From NCBI RefSeq assembly GCF_001907675.1, contig NZ_MPNT01000064.1, positions 1 to 10,353 of the forward strand: 10,353 nucleotides of DNA. The letters are read 5' to 3'. The translations under genes were made by a program, and so were the position numbers. The notes under the pieces are model-generated. The model was given only the letters and a program-made list of their open reading frames with translations. It was not told where the DNA came from and made no database searches. Below are positions 1 to 6,705 of this stretch, one piece after another. This DNA comes from Mycobacterium paraffinicum (GTDB taxonomy: Bacteria; Actinomycetota; Actinomycetes; Mycobacteriales; Mycobacteriaceae). Numbering within the stretch: position 1 is the stretch's first letter; every line of letters starts with the position of its first letter.

Positions 1-218
1 AGGACGGCATCCAGCGTTACAAGGGTCTGGGTGAAATGGACGCGAAAGAGTTGTGGGAGACCACGATGGACCCGTCGGTGCGGGTGCTGCGCCAGGTCAC
101 CCTGGACGACGCCGCCGCGGCCGACGAGTTGTTCTCGATCCTGATGGGTGAAGACGTCGACGCCCGCCGCAGCTTCATCACCCGCAACGCCAAAGACGTT
201 CGCTTCCTTGATATCTGA
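1..218 (+). CDS. gyrB: DNA gyrase subunit B, C-terminal fragment (5' end outside window)
   Basis: This is the C-terminal end of a type IIA topoisomerase ATPase subunit, read in frame from base 3 to a TGA stop at 216-218. About 71 residues are visible. They contain the GyrB C-terminal core KGLGEM, then a run ending in the [14 protein letters not shown] type of tail seen in mycobacterial GyrB. In the family this segment belongs to the Toprim and C-terminal region that contacts GyrA and coordinates DNA cleavage, and the enzyme introduces negative supercoils using ATP. The nearest Met is internal and is not a start. In mycobacteria gyrA normally lies directly after gyrB. Here the next gene is a convergent DUF202 gene only 13 bp away, so this could be a gyrB paralogue or a rearranged locus. 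Family assignment is secure; whether it is the main gyrase copy is not known. Confidence 0.93.
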   Translation, partial: DGIQRYKGLGEMDAKELWETTMDPSVRVLRQVTLDDAAAADELFSILMGEDVDARRSFITRNAKDVRFLDI

Positions 219-231
219 GCAACCGCGGTAA

Positions 232-576
232 TCAGGCGCCCAGCAGCAGATAGGCGACGACGGCCAGGGTCAGTGAGACGACCGAGGTGCCGACGAGTAA
301 CACGGCGCGTCGTGCGTGCACCCGCTCAGGCAGCGGACGGACCGCCAGCGCGCGGCGACGCCGCGCCCCTACGGCGTAGACGGCCAACGCGAGGGCAACC
401 GCCGCCCCCGCGATCGCCACGCGCGCCGCGAGACCGCTCGGACCGGTGAGGTTGCGGTCCTTGAGTAGAACCAACACACCGGATCCGATGACCGACAGAG
501 ATGTTCTCGTCCAGGCCAGGGCCGTGCGCTCCGGCTGCAGCCCGCGGTCGGCCGGCCAGGCCTGCGCGGACGTCAC
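232..576 (-). CDS. DUF202 family small membrane protein (downstream copy)
   Basis: A 114-residue protein starting at a GTG (574-576). The open frame extends further upstream, but the GTG is favoured because it overlaps the stop of the preceding gene (GTGA at 573-576) and has a GGGAG ribosome site seven bases upstream. The N-terminus holds the DUF202 hallmark pattern [12 protein letters not shown] (about residues 13-24), followed by a hydrophobic segment. Two further predicted membrane segments follow, separated by an Arg-rich loop (GARRRRAL) and an Arg/His-containing stretch. This three-helix layout is typical of DUF202 (YidH-like) proteins, which sit in the cytoplasmic membrane and often occur as tandem pairs of unequal copies, as here. 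No biochemical role can be assigned from sequence. The overlap implies translational coupling with its partner. Confidence 0.85.
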   Translation of the reverse strand: MTSAQAWPADRGLQPERTALAWTRTSLSVIGSGVLVLLKDRNLTGPSGLAARVAIAGAAVALALAVYAVGARRRRALAVRPLPERVHARRAVLLVGTSVVSLTLAVVAYLLLGA

Positions 577-980
577 CGGCCGGCTCCCGTTCCCACCAGC
601 ACCAAGCCCACCGTGGCCAGGCCGATGGCGATCAGTGCCATCGCCAGATAGACCGGAGTGGCCGGTCGGGGCAGCGGTTGATCGACGCGAATCGCACGAT
701 CGACGTGCCTCCAACGTTGCAGGCCCGCAACCGAAGTCAGCATCGCCGTCGCGCCCACCGCACCGCCGAGGAGGTGCCGCACCCCCGGTACGGCCAGTTC
801 CGGCATGAACTGCACCACGCCGACCGCCGCGGCAAGCAACCCCAACGCTGTCCGCTGCCATGCCAGGAACGTCCGCTCGTTTGCCAGCGTGAATCGATAG
901 TCTGGTTCGGCACCGGGCGCTCTTGATGCCGTCGGAGATTGCCCGGTTCCCGGTTTTGCCGCAGCGCCTGAGGTTTTCAC
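573..980 (-). CDS. DUF202 family small membrane protein (upstream copy)
   Basis: A 135-residue protein if it starts at the GTG at 978-980. The frame stays open to 1172, and an ATG at 1047-1049 is an alternative. The extra N-terminal residues look like translated noncoding DNA (Arg-rich, low order) and would run through one copy of the direct repeat at 1020-1038, so I favour the GTG. Its ribosome site is weak. After a Pro/Ala-rich leader comes the DUF202 signature [15 protein letters not shown], then three hydrophobic segments: one beginning within the signature, one around [15 protein letters not shown], and a final one near the C-terminus. The stop overlaps the GTG start of the second DUF202 gene. 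The pair is transcribed away from the ABC transporter operon, sharing its upstream region. Function is unknown; the fold family is confident and the exact start is not. Confidence 0.8.
   Translation of the reverse strand: MKTSGAAAKPGTGQSPTASRAPGAEPDYRFTLANERTFLAWQRTALGLLAAAVGVVQFMPELAVPGVRHLLGGAVGATAMLTSVAGLQRWRHVDRAIRVDQPLPRPATPVYLAMALIAIGLATVGLVLVGTGAGR
584..588 (-). promoter_or_regulatory. Ribosome binding site for the downstream DUF202 gene
   Basis: On the minus strand this reads GGGAG, seven bases before the GTG at 574-576. It supports that GTG over the many upstream in-frame codons and fits translation restart at the GTGA overlap. Confidence 0.6.
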
Positions 981-1019
981 AATCACCCAGTCTTTCGCCT
1001 GTTGCGCCGGTGTGCCAGG

Positions 1020-1038
1020 AGAACCCAGGTGGCGTAAC
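1020..1038 (+). repeat. Direct repeat copy 1, possible regulator-binding site
   Basis: AGAACCCAGGTGGCGTAAC. It matches the second copy (1145-1162) at all but one aligned base plus one single-base insertion. It lies 40 bases upstream of the favoured GTG start of the left DUF202 gene, a normal place for an operator or activator site. Confidence 0.5.
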
Positions 1039-1144
1039 TCAGACTTCATTTGCGCGCGGAGCCGACGCTCGGCGGGCGTCGTTCTGCCCCGGCGAACTTC
1101 TGTCGGCGCCCGGTGCCGCAGCACCGTGACCACCTGCGCTCTGA

Positions 1145-1162
1145 AGAACCAGATGGCGTAAC
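1145..1162 (+). repeat. Direct repeat copy 2, possible regulator-binding site
   Basis: AGAACCAGATGGCGTAAC. This copy lies 55 bases upstream of the GTG start of the solute-binding protein gene and abuts the palindrome at 1164-1173. Both copies have the same orientation although the flanking genes diverge. Confidence 0.5.
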
Positions 1163-1163
1163 G

Positions 1164-1173
1164 GTTGCGCAAC
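1164..1173. repeat. 10-bp palindrome GTTGCGCAAC, possible operator
   Basis: A perfect inverted repeat, GTTGC followed directly by GCAAC, one base after direct repeat copy 2 and about 45 bases before the solute-binding protein start. It is about the size of a half-turn dimer contact site. Ten-base palindromes also arise by chance in GC-rich DNA, so confidence rests on location only. Confidence 0.3.
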
Positions 1174-1217
1174 GTCCAGTGATCGAGCGGTAATAGAGAG
1201 CGCCGACGCTGGACTGC

Positions 1218-2708
1218 GTGTACGACGTGATTCCAACCGCCCGACCAGGCCGGCGCACCCCTCGGGGCGCTCGGGGGCCGCGCTGGCGGCGTGTTCGGGC
1301 GGCGGCCGCCGCGTCAATGATCGTGCCCATGTTGCAGGCGCTGAGCGGATGTGGCGTGTTGACCGAGACCGCCCTCGTGATCAACGTCGGATACCAGTCC
1401 AAGACCATCAACACCGTCAACGCCGGAACCTTGATGCGTGACCGCGGCGCGTTCGAAAGCGAGCTCGACCAGCTCGGCAAGTCGACGGGCCGCAAGTACC
1501 GAGTGGTGTGGCAGGACTTTTCCTCCGGCGCACCGCTGACCGCGCAGATGATCGCCACCCACGTCGACATCGGGTCGATGGGCGATTACCCATTGCTCAC
1601 CAACGGATCGAAGACGAAGAAGTACGACGATGCTCAGACCAAATTGATCGCTGTCACCGGCTACAGTCTGCGCGGCTCGCTGAACCAGGTCGTGGTTCCC
1701 AACGGTTCCGCAGCGCGCACCCTGGCCGATCTCGTCGGTAAGCGGCTGTCCACCAGCCTCGGGTCGGCAGGCGACGGCATGATCTCAACTGCCTTGCAGC
1801 GCAACGGTATCGACCCCCATTCCGTGCACACGGTCAACCAGGATCCGTCGATCGGAGCGTCGGCCATCGACGGGGGGCAGGTCGACGCGTTGGCGCAGTT
1901 CGTGCCGTGGCCACAATTGGTGATCTTCCGCAACCAGGGCAGGCTGCTCTACGACGGCGGTGACAACAATGTGCCGACCTTCCACGGCGTCGTCGTCCGC
2001 AGACAGTTCGCCGATGCCAACCGCGACGTGACCAACGCATTCCTGCGGGCGATGAGGACGACCACCGACTACATCGTCACCCATCCGCTGGCGGCCGCGC
2101 TCCGAGTGAGCCAGTTGACCGGCATCGAACCCGAGGTCGTCTACCTCTATAACGGCCCCAACGGGCTGGTGTCGTTCGATATGACGTTGAAAGACCGGTT
2201 CGTCAAGGCCGCCGCCGCGATTCAGAAGTTCCTGGTCGCCCGAGGCTCGGTGAGCAAAGACTTCGACGTCGCGTCGTTTGTCGACGACGGGTACCTGCGA
2301 CAGCTTTTCGGCGACGACTATGACCGCAGGCGCGCCGACGTGACCAACCCGAGCGTGCTGAGCGGATACGACGACCTGTGCCGACTGCCCGTCACCGATC
2401 CTGCGCAGGCGTCGGAGTTGTGGGCCCAGGGGGCCGACGGCACTGCCGTGGCCGCGACACCGACCTGCCTGCTACGCCGAGTGGCCGCCACCGCCGCAGT
2501 GCGGACCGCGTACGTCCCGGACACCCTGACTGGCACCCGGTTGTTCGCCAATCATGCTGTGTGGCTTGCAGACCCGGACGCGCCATTGACTCAGCGGTAC
2601 AAACCCTTCGCCACCGGTGCCGGCGCCGACGCCTACCGGGCGAGTCATCCGACGGCCGCACCACTCGCTTACTCGGCAGCCGTGGCGCAGTCCCGGTCGC
2701 CGCAATAG
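1218..2708 (+). CDS. ABC transporter solute-binding lipoprotein (NrtA/SsuA/TauA type) with extra C-terminal NosL-like domain
   Basis: A 496-residue protein, GTG start at 1218. Another in-frame GTG at 1227 is possible, and no strong ribosome site decides between them. The N-terminus is Arg-rich with a hydrophobic stretch ending in a lipobox-like LSGC, so Cys45 is the likely lipidated residue anchoring it outside the membrane. Residues about 53-345 form the binding domain of the nitrate/sulfonate/taurine class. Visible family features are the opening strand [12 protein letters not shown], the [18 protein letters not shown] region, and [11 protein letters not shown], where such proteins shape the ligand pocket. 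Family members are usually 320-360 residues. This one carries about 120 more. The last part (about 425-485), with [11 protein letters not shown] and [13 protein letters not shown], resembles NosL-type domains. Two cysteines (388, 417) lie in the extension. Permease and ATPase genes follow. The ligand is unknown. Confidence 0.87.
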   Translation: MYDVIPTARPGRRTPRGARGPRWRRVRAAAAASMIVPMLQALSGCGVLTETALVINVGYQSKTINTVNAGTLMRDRGAFESELDQLGKSTGRKYRVVWQDFSSGAPLTAQMIATHVDIGSMGDYPLLTNGSKTKKYDDAQTKLIAVTGYSLRGSLNQVVVPNGSAARTLADLVGKRLSTSLGSAGDGMISTALQRNGIDPHSVHTVNQDPSIGASAIDGGQVDALAQFVPWPQLVIFRNQGRLLYDGGDNNVPTFHGVVVRRQFADANRDVTNAFLRAMRTTTDYIVTHPLAAALRVSQLTGIEPEVVYLYNGPNGLVSFDMTLKDRFVKAAAAIQKFLVARGSVSKDFDVASFVDDGYLRQLFGDDYDRRRADVTNPSVLSGYDDLCRLPVTDPAQASELWAQGADGTAVAATPTCLLRRVAATAAVRTAYVPDTLTGTRLFANHAVWLADPDAPLTQRYKPFATGAGADAYRASHPTAAPLAYSAAVAQSRSPQ

Positions 2709-2730
2709 CCGACAACTGAAACCGAGAAGT

Positions 2731-2736
2731 AAGGAG
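2731..2736 (+). promoter_or_regulatory. Ribosome binding site of the permease gene
   Basis: AAGGAG, five bases before the GTG at 2742. It is the strongest ribosome site in the operon and fixes the permease start, which otherwise has only a GTG codon. Confidence 0.75.
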
Positions 2737-2741
2737 CTCCC

Positions 2742-3629
2742 GTGACAAGCACACTGTCTCGCCCGGAGGCCGTCGAGCCCGCACCGGTCGCGCCGGTCTC
2801 GGCGCCGGCGCTCAGGCCGGGCCGACGGATCACGATCCGCATTCCGACGGCCGTCCAGCGCCGCACCGCGGCCGTGGTGCTGCCGCTGATCCCGATCGTC
2901 GCGTTCGTCGGGCTGTGGCAGCTGCTCACCGCGCACAACGTCGTCGCCTGGCTACGGTTCAACCGGATGCCCGCCCCCATGCGTGTTGTCGAAAGTCTCG
3001 GTGCCCGAATCAGCTCCGGCGGCTACTACGACGACTTGCTGGCCAGTCTGCAGCGGATCTTGCTCGGGTTCGGCCTCGCCGCCGCAGTCGGCATCGCCCT
3101 GGGCATTCTGGTCGGCCGCTCACCGACGGCACGGATGACGTTGCGGCCCTTCATCGAGATCGTGCGGCCAATCCCGGCGATCGCCCTGGTGCCGCTGACC
3201 ATCCTGCTGTTTCCCTCCAGCGAACAAGGCATCGTGTTCATCACCTTCTTCGCCGCGTTCTTTCCCGTCGTCGTCAGCACCATCCACGCCACCGAGTCGC
3301 TGCCCAAAGTGTGGGAAGAAGCCGCCAAAACGATGGGGGCTGGCCGGATTTCGCTGCTGCTGCACGTGATCCTTCCCGGAGCGCTGCCCGGCATCTTCGC
3401 CGGCCTTTCCGTCGCCATGGGCGTGGCCTGGATCTGTGTGGTCAGCGCGGAGATGATTTCCGGGCAGTTCGGCATCGGCTACTACACCTGGCAGTCCTAC
3501 GGTCTGCTCGATTACCCGGGAGTGGTCGTCGGCATGATCTCGATCGGCGCGCTGGGTCTGATCACAGCCTGGGCGGTGGAGCGCGTCGGCCGCCGCATCA
3601 ACCACTGGCTGCCGAGGGCAAGCCGATGA
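2742..3629 (+). CDS. ABC transporter permease of the nitrate/sulfonate/taurine family (SsuC/TauC-like)
   Basis: A 295-residue inner-membrane protein, GTG start set by the AAGGAG site. The cytoplasmic N-terminus (about 40 residues) is Pro/Ala-rich. The body has about six hydrophobic segments. It carries the family's characteristic stretch after the second or third helix (RPFIEIVRPIPAIALVPL, about 135-152) and an EAA loop at about 192-212 (EEAAKTMGAGRIS...ILPGALPGI), which is the coupling element that docks on the ATPase. It would form a homodimeric channel with two copies of the ATPase encoded next. It begins 33 bp after the binding-protein gene, and its stop overlaps the ATPase start (ATGA at 3626-3629), so coordinated translation is expected. 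Family membership is secure. Nothing visible identifies the transported compound. Confidence 0.93.
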   Translation: MTSTLSRPEAVEPAPVAPVSAPALRPGRRITIRIPTAVQRRTAAVVLPLIPIVAFVGLWQLLTAHNVVAWLRFNRMPAPMRVVESLGARISSGGYYDDLLASLQRILLGFGLAAAVGIALGILVGRSPTARMTLRPFIEIVRPIPAIALVPLTILLFPSSEQGIVFITFFAAFFPVVVSTIHATESLPKVWEEAAKTMGAGRISLLLHVILPGALPGIFAGLSVAMGVAWICVVSAEMISGQFGIGYYTWQSYGLLDYPGVVVGMISIGALGLITAWAVERVGRRINHWLPRASR

Positions 3630-4381
3630 GCGCCGGCGCCGTTCACCTCGACCGGTTGAAATTGGGCTTCAACGGGGTTGTCGCCGCGGACATCACCCTT
3701 GACATCGATCCTGGCGAGGTCGTCGTCTTCCTCGGCCCGTCGGGGTGCGGCAAGTCCACGATTCTGCGAGCGCTGGCGGGGCTCCTCATTCCGCTGAGCG
3801 GGCACGCCACGGTCGACGGTGCACCGGTGGCGGGCAATGCGGCCCAGTGCGCCATGGTGTTCCAAGAGGACGCATTGTTCCCATGGCGTACGGCACTGAA
3901 AAACGTCATGTATCCGATGCGGTTGCGGGGCATCCGCGGCAGGGATTTGAAGGCCGCGGCGCAAGACCGGCTCGAGCAGGTGGGTCTGGGGTCCTACGGC
4001 AGTCATCTGCCCAGCCACCTGTCCGGCGGCATGCGGCAGCGGGTGCAGTTGGCTCGCACCCTCGCCTGTGAGCCGAAGGTGATGCTGATGGACGAACCCT
4101 TTGGCGCCCTGGATGCCCAGACCCGACTGGACATGCAACGGCTACTGATGACGGTGTGGGAGCGGCAGAAAATGACCATTCTGTTCGTCACCCACGACGT
4201 CGACGAGGCGCTGCTGCTCGCCGACCGGATCGTGCTGTTGAGCCACCGGCCCGCGACGGTAGCCGATGTCATCACGATCGACGGACCCCGTTCCCCGCAA
4301 GCCCAATTCACCGATGCCTATCAGCGCCGCCGCCACGACATCCTCGCGTTTCTTGGCCACGACTCGGCTGTGACGGCGTAG
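3626..4381 (+). CDS. ABC transporter ATP-binding protein (SsuB/TauB-like)
   Basis: A 251-residue cytoplasmic ATPase. The open frame extends upstream through the permease gene, but the ATG at 3626 is the sensible start because it overlaps the permease stop as ATGA and gives a normal family N-terminus. All nucleotide-binding motifs are present: Walker A GPSGCGKST (37-45), Q-loop Gln80 in VFQEDALFPW, signature LSGGM (132-136), Walker B ending in Asp156-Glu157, D-loop GALD (160-163) and switch His190 in THD. The VFQEDALFPWRT segment is characteristic of nitrate/sulfonate/taurine-type importers. No C-terminal regulatory domain is present. The enzyme should power import by the adjacent permease and binding lipoprotein. 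No missing or altered catalytic residue was seen. Confidence 0.95.
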   Translation: MSAGAVHLDRLKLGFNGVVAADITLDIDPGEVVVFLGPSGCGKSTILRALAGLLIPLSGHATVDGAPVAGNAAQCAMVFQEDALFPWRTALKNVMYPMRLRGIRGRDLKAAAQDRLEQVGLGSYGSHLPSHLSGGMRQRVQLARTLACEPKVMLMDEPFGALDAQTRLDMQRLLMTVWERQKMTILFVTHDVDEALLLADRIVLLSHRPATVADVITIDGPRSPQAQFTDAYQRRRHDILAFLGHDSAVTA

Positions 4382-4393
4382 GGCGCGTTCAAC

Positions 4394-4429
4394 GACGGTG
4401 GCCTGTGAGGTAACGCCCCGACCACCGTC
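4394..4429. repeat. Inverted repeat between the ABC genes and the small protein gene
   Basis: GACGGTGG (4394-4401) and CCACCGTC (4422-4429) form a perfect 8-bp stem around a 20-base loop in the 72-bp gap after the ATPase gene. There is no T-run. It could weaken read-through, act as a mRNA-stabilising hairpin, or bind a protein dimer. The upstream GGGCG (4381-4385) could pair instead with the CGCCC inside the loop, giving a competing structure. Confidence 0.35.
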
Positions 4430-4453
4430 CACTTCACCGGAAGGTCAGCAAGA

Positions 4454-4804
4454 GTGATGACTGAGACCGATCTGAAAGCAGCAGGAGAGCTCAGTGGAAC
4501 TGCGCCGGGCATACGCCATCGCCCGTTCCACTCGTCCGGTCGCGAAGAGCTGGCCGTCCTCCCCGAGGATCGACTAGTCGACGCGACACGGGCAGCGTCT
4601 CCGACGCACCACGCGGACGTCGCCCAGGCGCGGCTGTTCGCCGACCTGCTGCGCGCAGAGCACGCCGAACTCGGAGCCGCCGCCGGTCTCGGGCCGCAAC
4701 TGCGCCCGCAACCATGCACTTCCGAGCAACTGCGGCAGTTGCAGGCACGCATGAAAGAGATCCGCCGGCTCCTCCACGCGCTCGAATTGCGCTTCCGCTG
4801 TTGA
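4454..4804 (+). CDS. Small hypothetical protein, mostly helical
   Basis: A 116-residue protein I do not recognise. It starts with GTG at 4454 or the ATG right after it, with GGAAGG (4439-4444) nine to twelve bases upstream. Codon third positions are GC-rich from about codon 35 on, which supports a real gene. The first 50 residues are low in order and polar. From about residue 54 (HADVAQARLFADLLRAEH) to the end it looks amphipathic-helical, with a second helical run (SEQLRQLQARMKEIRRLLHALE) and a C-terminal Cys. There is no signal peptide, membrane segment or enzymatic motif. It lies 72 bp after the ABC ATPase gene and 57 bp before the SulP gene on the same strand, so it may be co-transcribed. 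A small cytoplasmic helical hairpin protein is all that can be proposed. Confidence 0.6.
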   Translation: MMTETDLKAAGELSGTAPGIRHRPFHSSGREELAVLPEDRLVDATRAASPTHHADVAQARLFADLLRAEHAELGAAAGLGPQLRPQPCTSEQLRQLQARMKEIRRLLHALELRFRC

Positions 4805-4822
4805 TGATCGCCAGACGCTTCG

Positions 4823-4839
4823 CGGCTGCTCGACAGCCG
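4823..4839. repeat. Short hairpin before the SulP gene
   Basis: CGGCTG (4823-4828), loop CTCGA, CAGCCG (4834-4839): a perfect 6-bp GC-rich stem in the 57-bp gap upstream of the SulP gene. It lacks a U-tract. It could be a weak terminator for the upstream genes or a leader hairpin for the SulP message. It is 22 bases before the ATG, just upstream of the expected ribosome site. Confidence 0.4.
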
Positions 4840-4861
4840 GGCACCTCTAGAACGGAACCAC

Positions 4862-6376
4862 ATGAGACCTGAGACTTCTGCCGCACGTCGATACGCCGTG
4901 ATTGCCGACGGCGACGCCGTCTTCGGCGCGTTGCGCAGCCTCCCCCGGTTGCGCACCGAGGTGCTTGCGGGACTGGTCGTGGCGCTCGCGCTGATTCCCG
5001 AGGCCATCGCCTTTTCGGTCATCGCCGGTGTCGATCCACGCGTCGGCCTGTTTTCATCGGTGACTATGGCGCTCACCGTGGCGGTTGCGGGAGGCCGACC
5101 GGCGATGATCTCGGCGGCCACCGCCGCGGTGGCCCTCGTCGTCGCGCCGGTCGGCCGCGAACACGGAATCAATTACCTGGTCGCGACAATCGTCGTGGCC
5201 GGCGCCTTCCAGATACTGCTGGGGCTGGCCGGCATCGCGAAACTCATGCGGTTCATCCCCCGCAGCGTGATGATCGGGTTCGTCAACGCCCTGGCGATTC
5301 TGGTGTTCCTGTCCCAGCTCCGGCACTTGGTGGGTGTCCCGTGGGTGGTCTACCCACTCGCCGCGGTCGGCATCGCGATCATGGTGTTGCTGCCCAGACT
5401 GACCGCCGCGGTCCCGCCACCCCTGGTGGCGGTGCTGGCCCTGACGGCGGCGGTCGCGGCGTTCGGCTGGCACGTACCCGACGTGGGATCCCAAGGCCAG
5501 CTGCCACATTCGCTGCCATCACCGACGATTCCGCACGTGCCATTGACCTGGACGTCACTGCAGATCATTGTTCCGTACGCCCTGGGCGTGGCGTTGGTGG
5601 GACTGCTGGAATCGTTGATGACAGCCAAGCTCGTCGACGACCTCACCGAAACGCCGTCGAACAAGACCCGTGAAGCTTGCGGGCAGGGAGTGGCCAACAT
5701 CCTCACCGGAATCTTCGGCGGCATGGGCGGCTGCGCGGTGGTGGGCCAGACCATGATGAACGTCAAGATCGCCGGCGGACGAACACGGCTGTCGACCCTG
5801 TGCACCGGGGCATTCGTGTTGCTGCTCATCATGTCTCTTGGTGACCTGGTCGGTCGGATACCCATGGCCGCGCTCGCCGCCGTGATGGTCGTGGTGTCCG
5901 CCACCACTTTCGACTGGCACAGTGTGGCGCCCCGCACGCTGAAAGTGTTGCCGCTCAGCGAAACGCTCGTGATGATCGTCACCGTGCTGGCCACAGTGGT
6001 CACCGGCAACCTAGCCGTAGGAGTGACCCTGGGGGTCGTCACCGCCATGGTCGCATTCGCACGTCGAGTCGCGCACCTGACGATCGTCGAAGCCGACCAC
6101 CCATCACAGACTCATGGCATCCGCACCTATCGCGTAAGAGGGGAACTGTTCTTCGCCTCCAGCAACGATCTCGTCCACCAATTCGACTACGTCAATGACC
6201 CAGACGACGTCCTGATCGACATGTCCGGTACCGACGTTTGGGACGCATCGGCGGTCGCCACCCTCGACGCCATCCGAAACAAGTACCGTGCCCGCGGCAA
6301 GACGGTGCGCATGATCGGCTTGGACGGGGCCAGCCTCGAGCGACTCAACCGCCTCTCTGGCCGGCTGGGCGTCTGA
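4862..6376 (+). CDS. SulP-family anion transporter with C-terminal STAS domain
   Basis: A 504-residue inner-membrane protein, ATG start with only a weak ribosome site (ACGGAA). Residues about 30-405 form the transport domain with ten or more hydrophobic segments. Family features include the early ALIPEAIAFSVIAGVDPRVGLF segment (about 43-64), the substrate-site region around AGGRPAMISAATAAVAL, and the block with NKTREACGQGVANI followed by GGMGGCAVVGQTMMNVKIAGG (267-306). Residues about 413-504 are a STAS domain (anti-sigma-antagonist-like), with Asp-Ala-Ser at 461-463 where related domains have the phosphorylatable serine. SulP proteins move sulfate, bicarbonate or dicarboxylates, usually with Na+ or H+. 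This subfamily (YbaR/YvdB-like) is not well defined in substrate. Placement after an anion-type ABC importer suggests a linked uptake function. The next gene converges 23 bp after its stop. Confidence 0.93.
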   Translation: MRPETSAARRYAVIADGDAVFGALRSLPRLRTEVLAGLVVALALIPEAIAFSVIAGVDPRVGLFSSVTMALTVAVAGGRPAMISAATAAVALVVAPVGREHGINYLVATIVVAGAFQILLGLAGIAKLMRFIPRSVMIGFVNALAILVFLSQLRHLVGVPWVVYPLAAVGIAIMVLLPRLTAAVPPPLVAVLALTAAVAAFGWHVPDVGSQGQLPHSLPSPTIPHVPLTWTSLQIIVPYALGVALVGLLESLMTAKLVDDLTETPSNKTREACGQGVANILTGIFGGMGGCAVVGQTMMNVKIAGGRTRLSTLCTGAFVLLLIMSLGDLVGRIPMAALAAVMVVVSATTFDWHSVAPRTLKVLPLSETLVMIVTVLATVVTGNLAVGVTLGVVTAMVAFARRVAHLTIVEADHPSQTHGIRTYRVRGELFFASSNDLVHQFDYVNDPDDVLIDMSGTDVWDASAVATLDAIRNKYRARGKTVRMIGLDGASLERLNRLSGRLGV

Positions 6377-6399
6377 CCAGATGGCCAGGGTGCGGAGGC

Positions 6400-6693
6400 C
6401 TACCGATACGCCAGCGCGGCCGTCCCAATCGTCACCGACGCGTCGGCGATCACCTCGGTCAGTTTCCCCTGCAGTGTGGCCGTGGCTTCACCGACCGGTC
6501 TGTCGCAGTGCCTGCACTGCGCGTTGAACTGCGGCTGGTCGTCTTCGTCGGGCCAGAACCGGCGGGGGCCAACCATCGCGCCGGGATCGTATTGAACCGC
6601 CTGATGGGGGGCGTCCTTGAGGATCCGGCCCACCGGATGGCCTTGCGGACACTCGAGTTTGAGGATGCCGATGCCTTCTTGGTTGGCTGCCAT
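6400..6693 (-). CDS. Small zinc-ribbon-like protein downstream of pknK
   Basis: A 97-residue soluble protein of unknown function. ATG at 6693 with a good ribosome site (GAAAGGG, five bases upstream). Cys15-Pro-x-Gly-His19 near the N-terminus and Cys60-x-x-Cys63 in the middle (QCRHCDRPVG) form two knuckle-like halves, CPxGHxxG and CxxCxxxxG, that could bind one zinc ion. Between them is a stretch with RRFWPDEDD. The C-terminal 30 residues look helical and hydrophobic-mixed. It begins 28 bp after the pknK stop on the same strand, with no obvious terminator between, so it is probably the second gene of a pknK operon. It could be a kinase substrate or accessory protein, but that is inference from position. 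It converges with the SulP gene. Confidence 0.82.
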   Translation of the reverse strand: MAANQEGIGILKLECPQGHPVGRILKDAPHQAVQYDPGAMVGPRRFWPDEDDQPQFNAQCRHCDRPVGEATATLQGKLTEVIADASVTIGTAALAYR

Positions 6694-6698
6694 CTTTG

Positions 6699-6705
6699 CC
6701 CTTTC
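6699..6705 (-). promoter_or_regulatory. Ribosome binding site of the zinc-ribbon-like gene
   Basis: GAAAGGG on the minus strand, five bases before the ATG at 6693, inside the 28-bp gap after pknK. It shows the small gene has its own translation signal rather than depending on coupling. Confidence 0.6.

Larger units (their letters stand above)
981..1217. other. Divergent intergenic region between the DUF202 pair and the ABC transporter operon
   Basis: A 237-bp stretch between divergent genes, expected to hold promoters in both directions. Open frames crossing it have poor coding character. It contains an imperfect 18/19-bp direct repeat (1020-1038 and 1145-1162), a perfect 10-bp palindrome (1164-1173) and a TAATAG hexamer (1191-1196) that could serve as a -10 element for the rightward operon. 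No convincing -35 element is visible at normal spacing. If the start of the left gene is really at 1049, the gene-free part shrinks to about 170 bp. Confidence 0.55.

Noticed and set aside
222..229. ACCGCGGT palindrome between gyrB and the DUF202 gene
   Set aside because: Eight bases with no loop in a 13-bp gap cannot form a terminator and are expected by chance in GC-rich DNA.
2915..3625. Upstream extension of the ABC ATPase frame through the permease gene
   Set aside because: The extension is Arg/His-rich with no motif, and the permease is clearly coded in another frame. The ATGA overlap start at 3626 gives a normal ATPase.
4321..5172. 283-codon minus-strand open frame opposite the small protein and SulP genes
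   Set aside because: It is rich in Ser/Arg/Ala without domains, and it is antisense to the SulP N-terminus, which is well supported.
6357..6388. CTGGCC and GGCCAG as a terminator between the SulP gene and the zinc-ribbon-like gene
   Set aside because: The stem is only six pairs with a 20-base loop, partly inside the SulP coding end, with no T-run. It is too weak to call.
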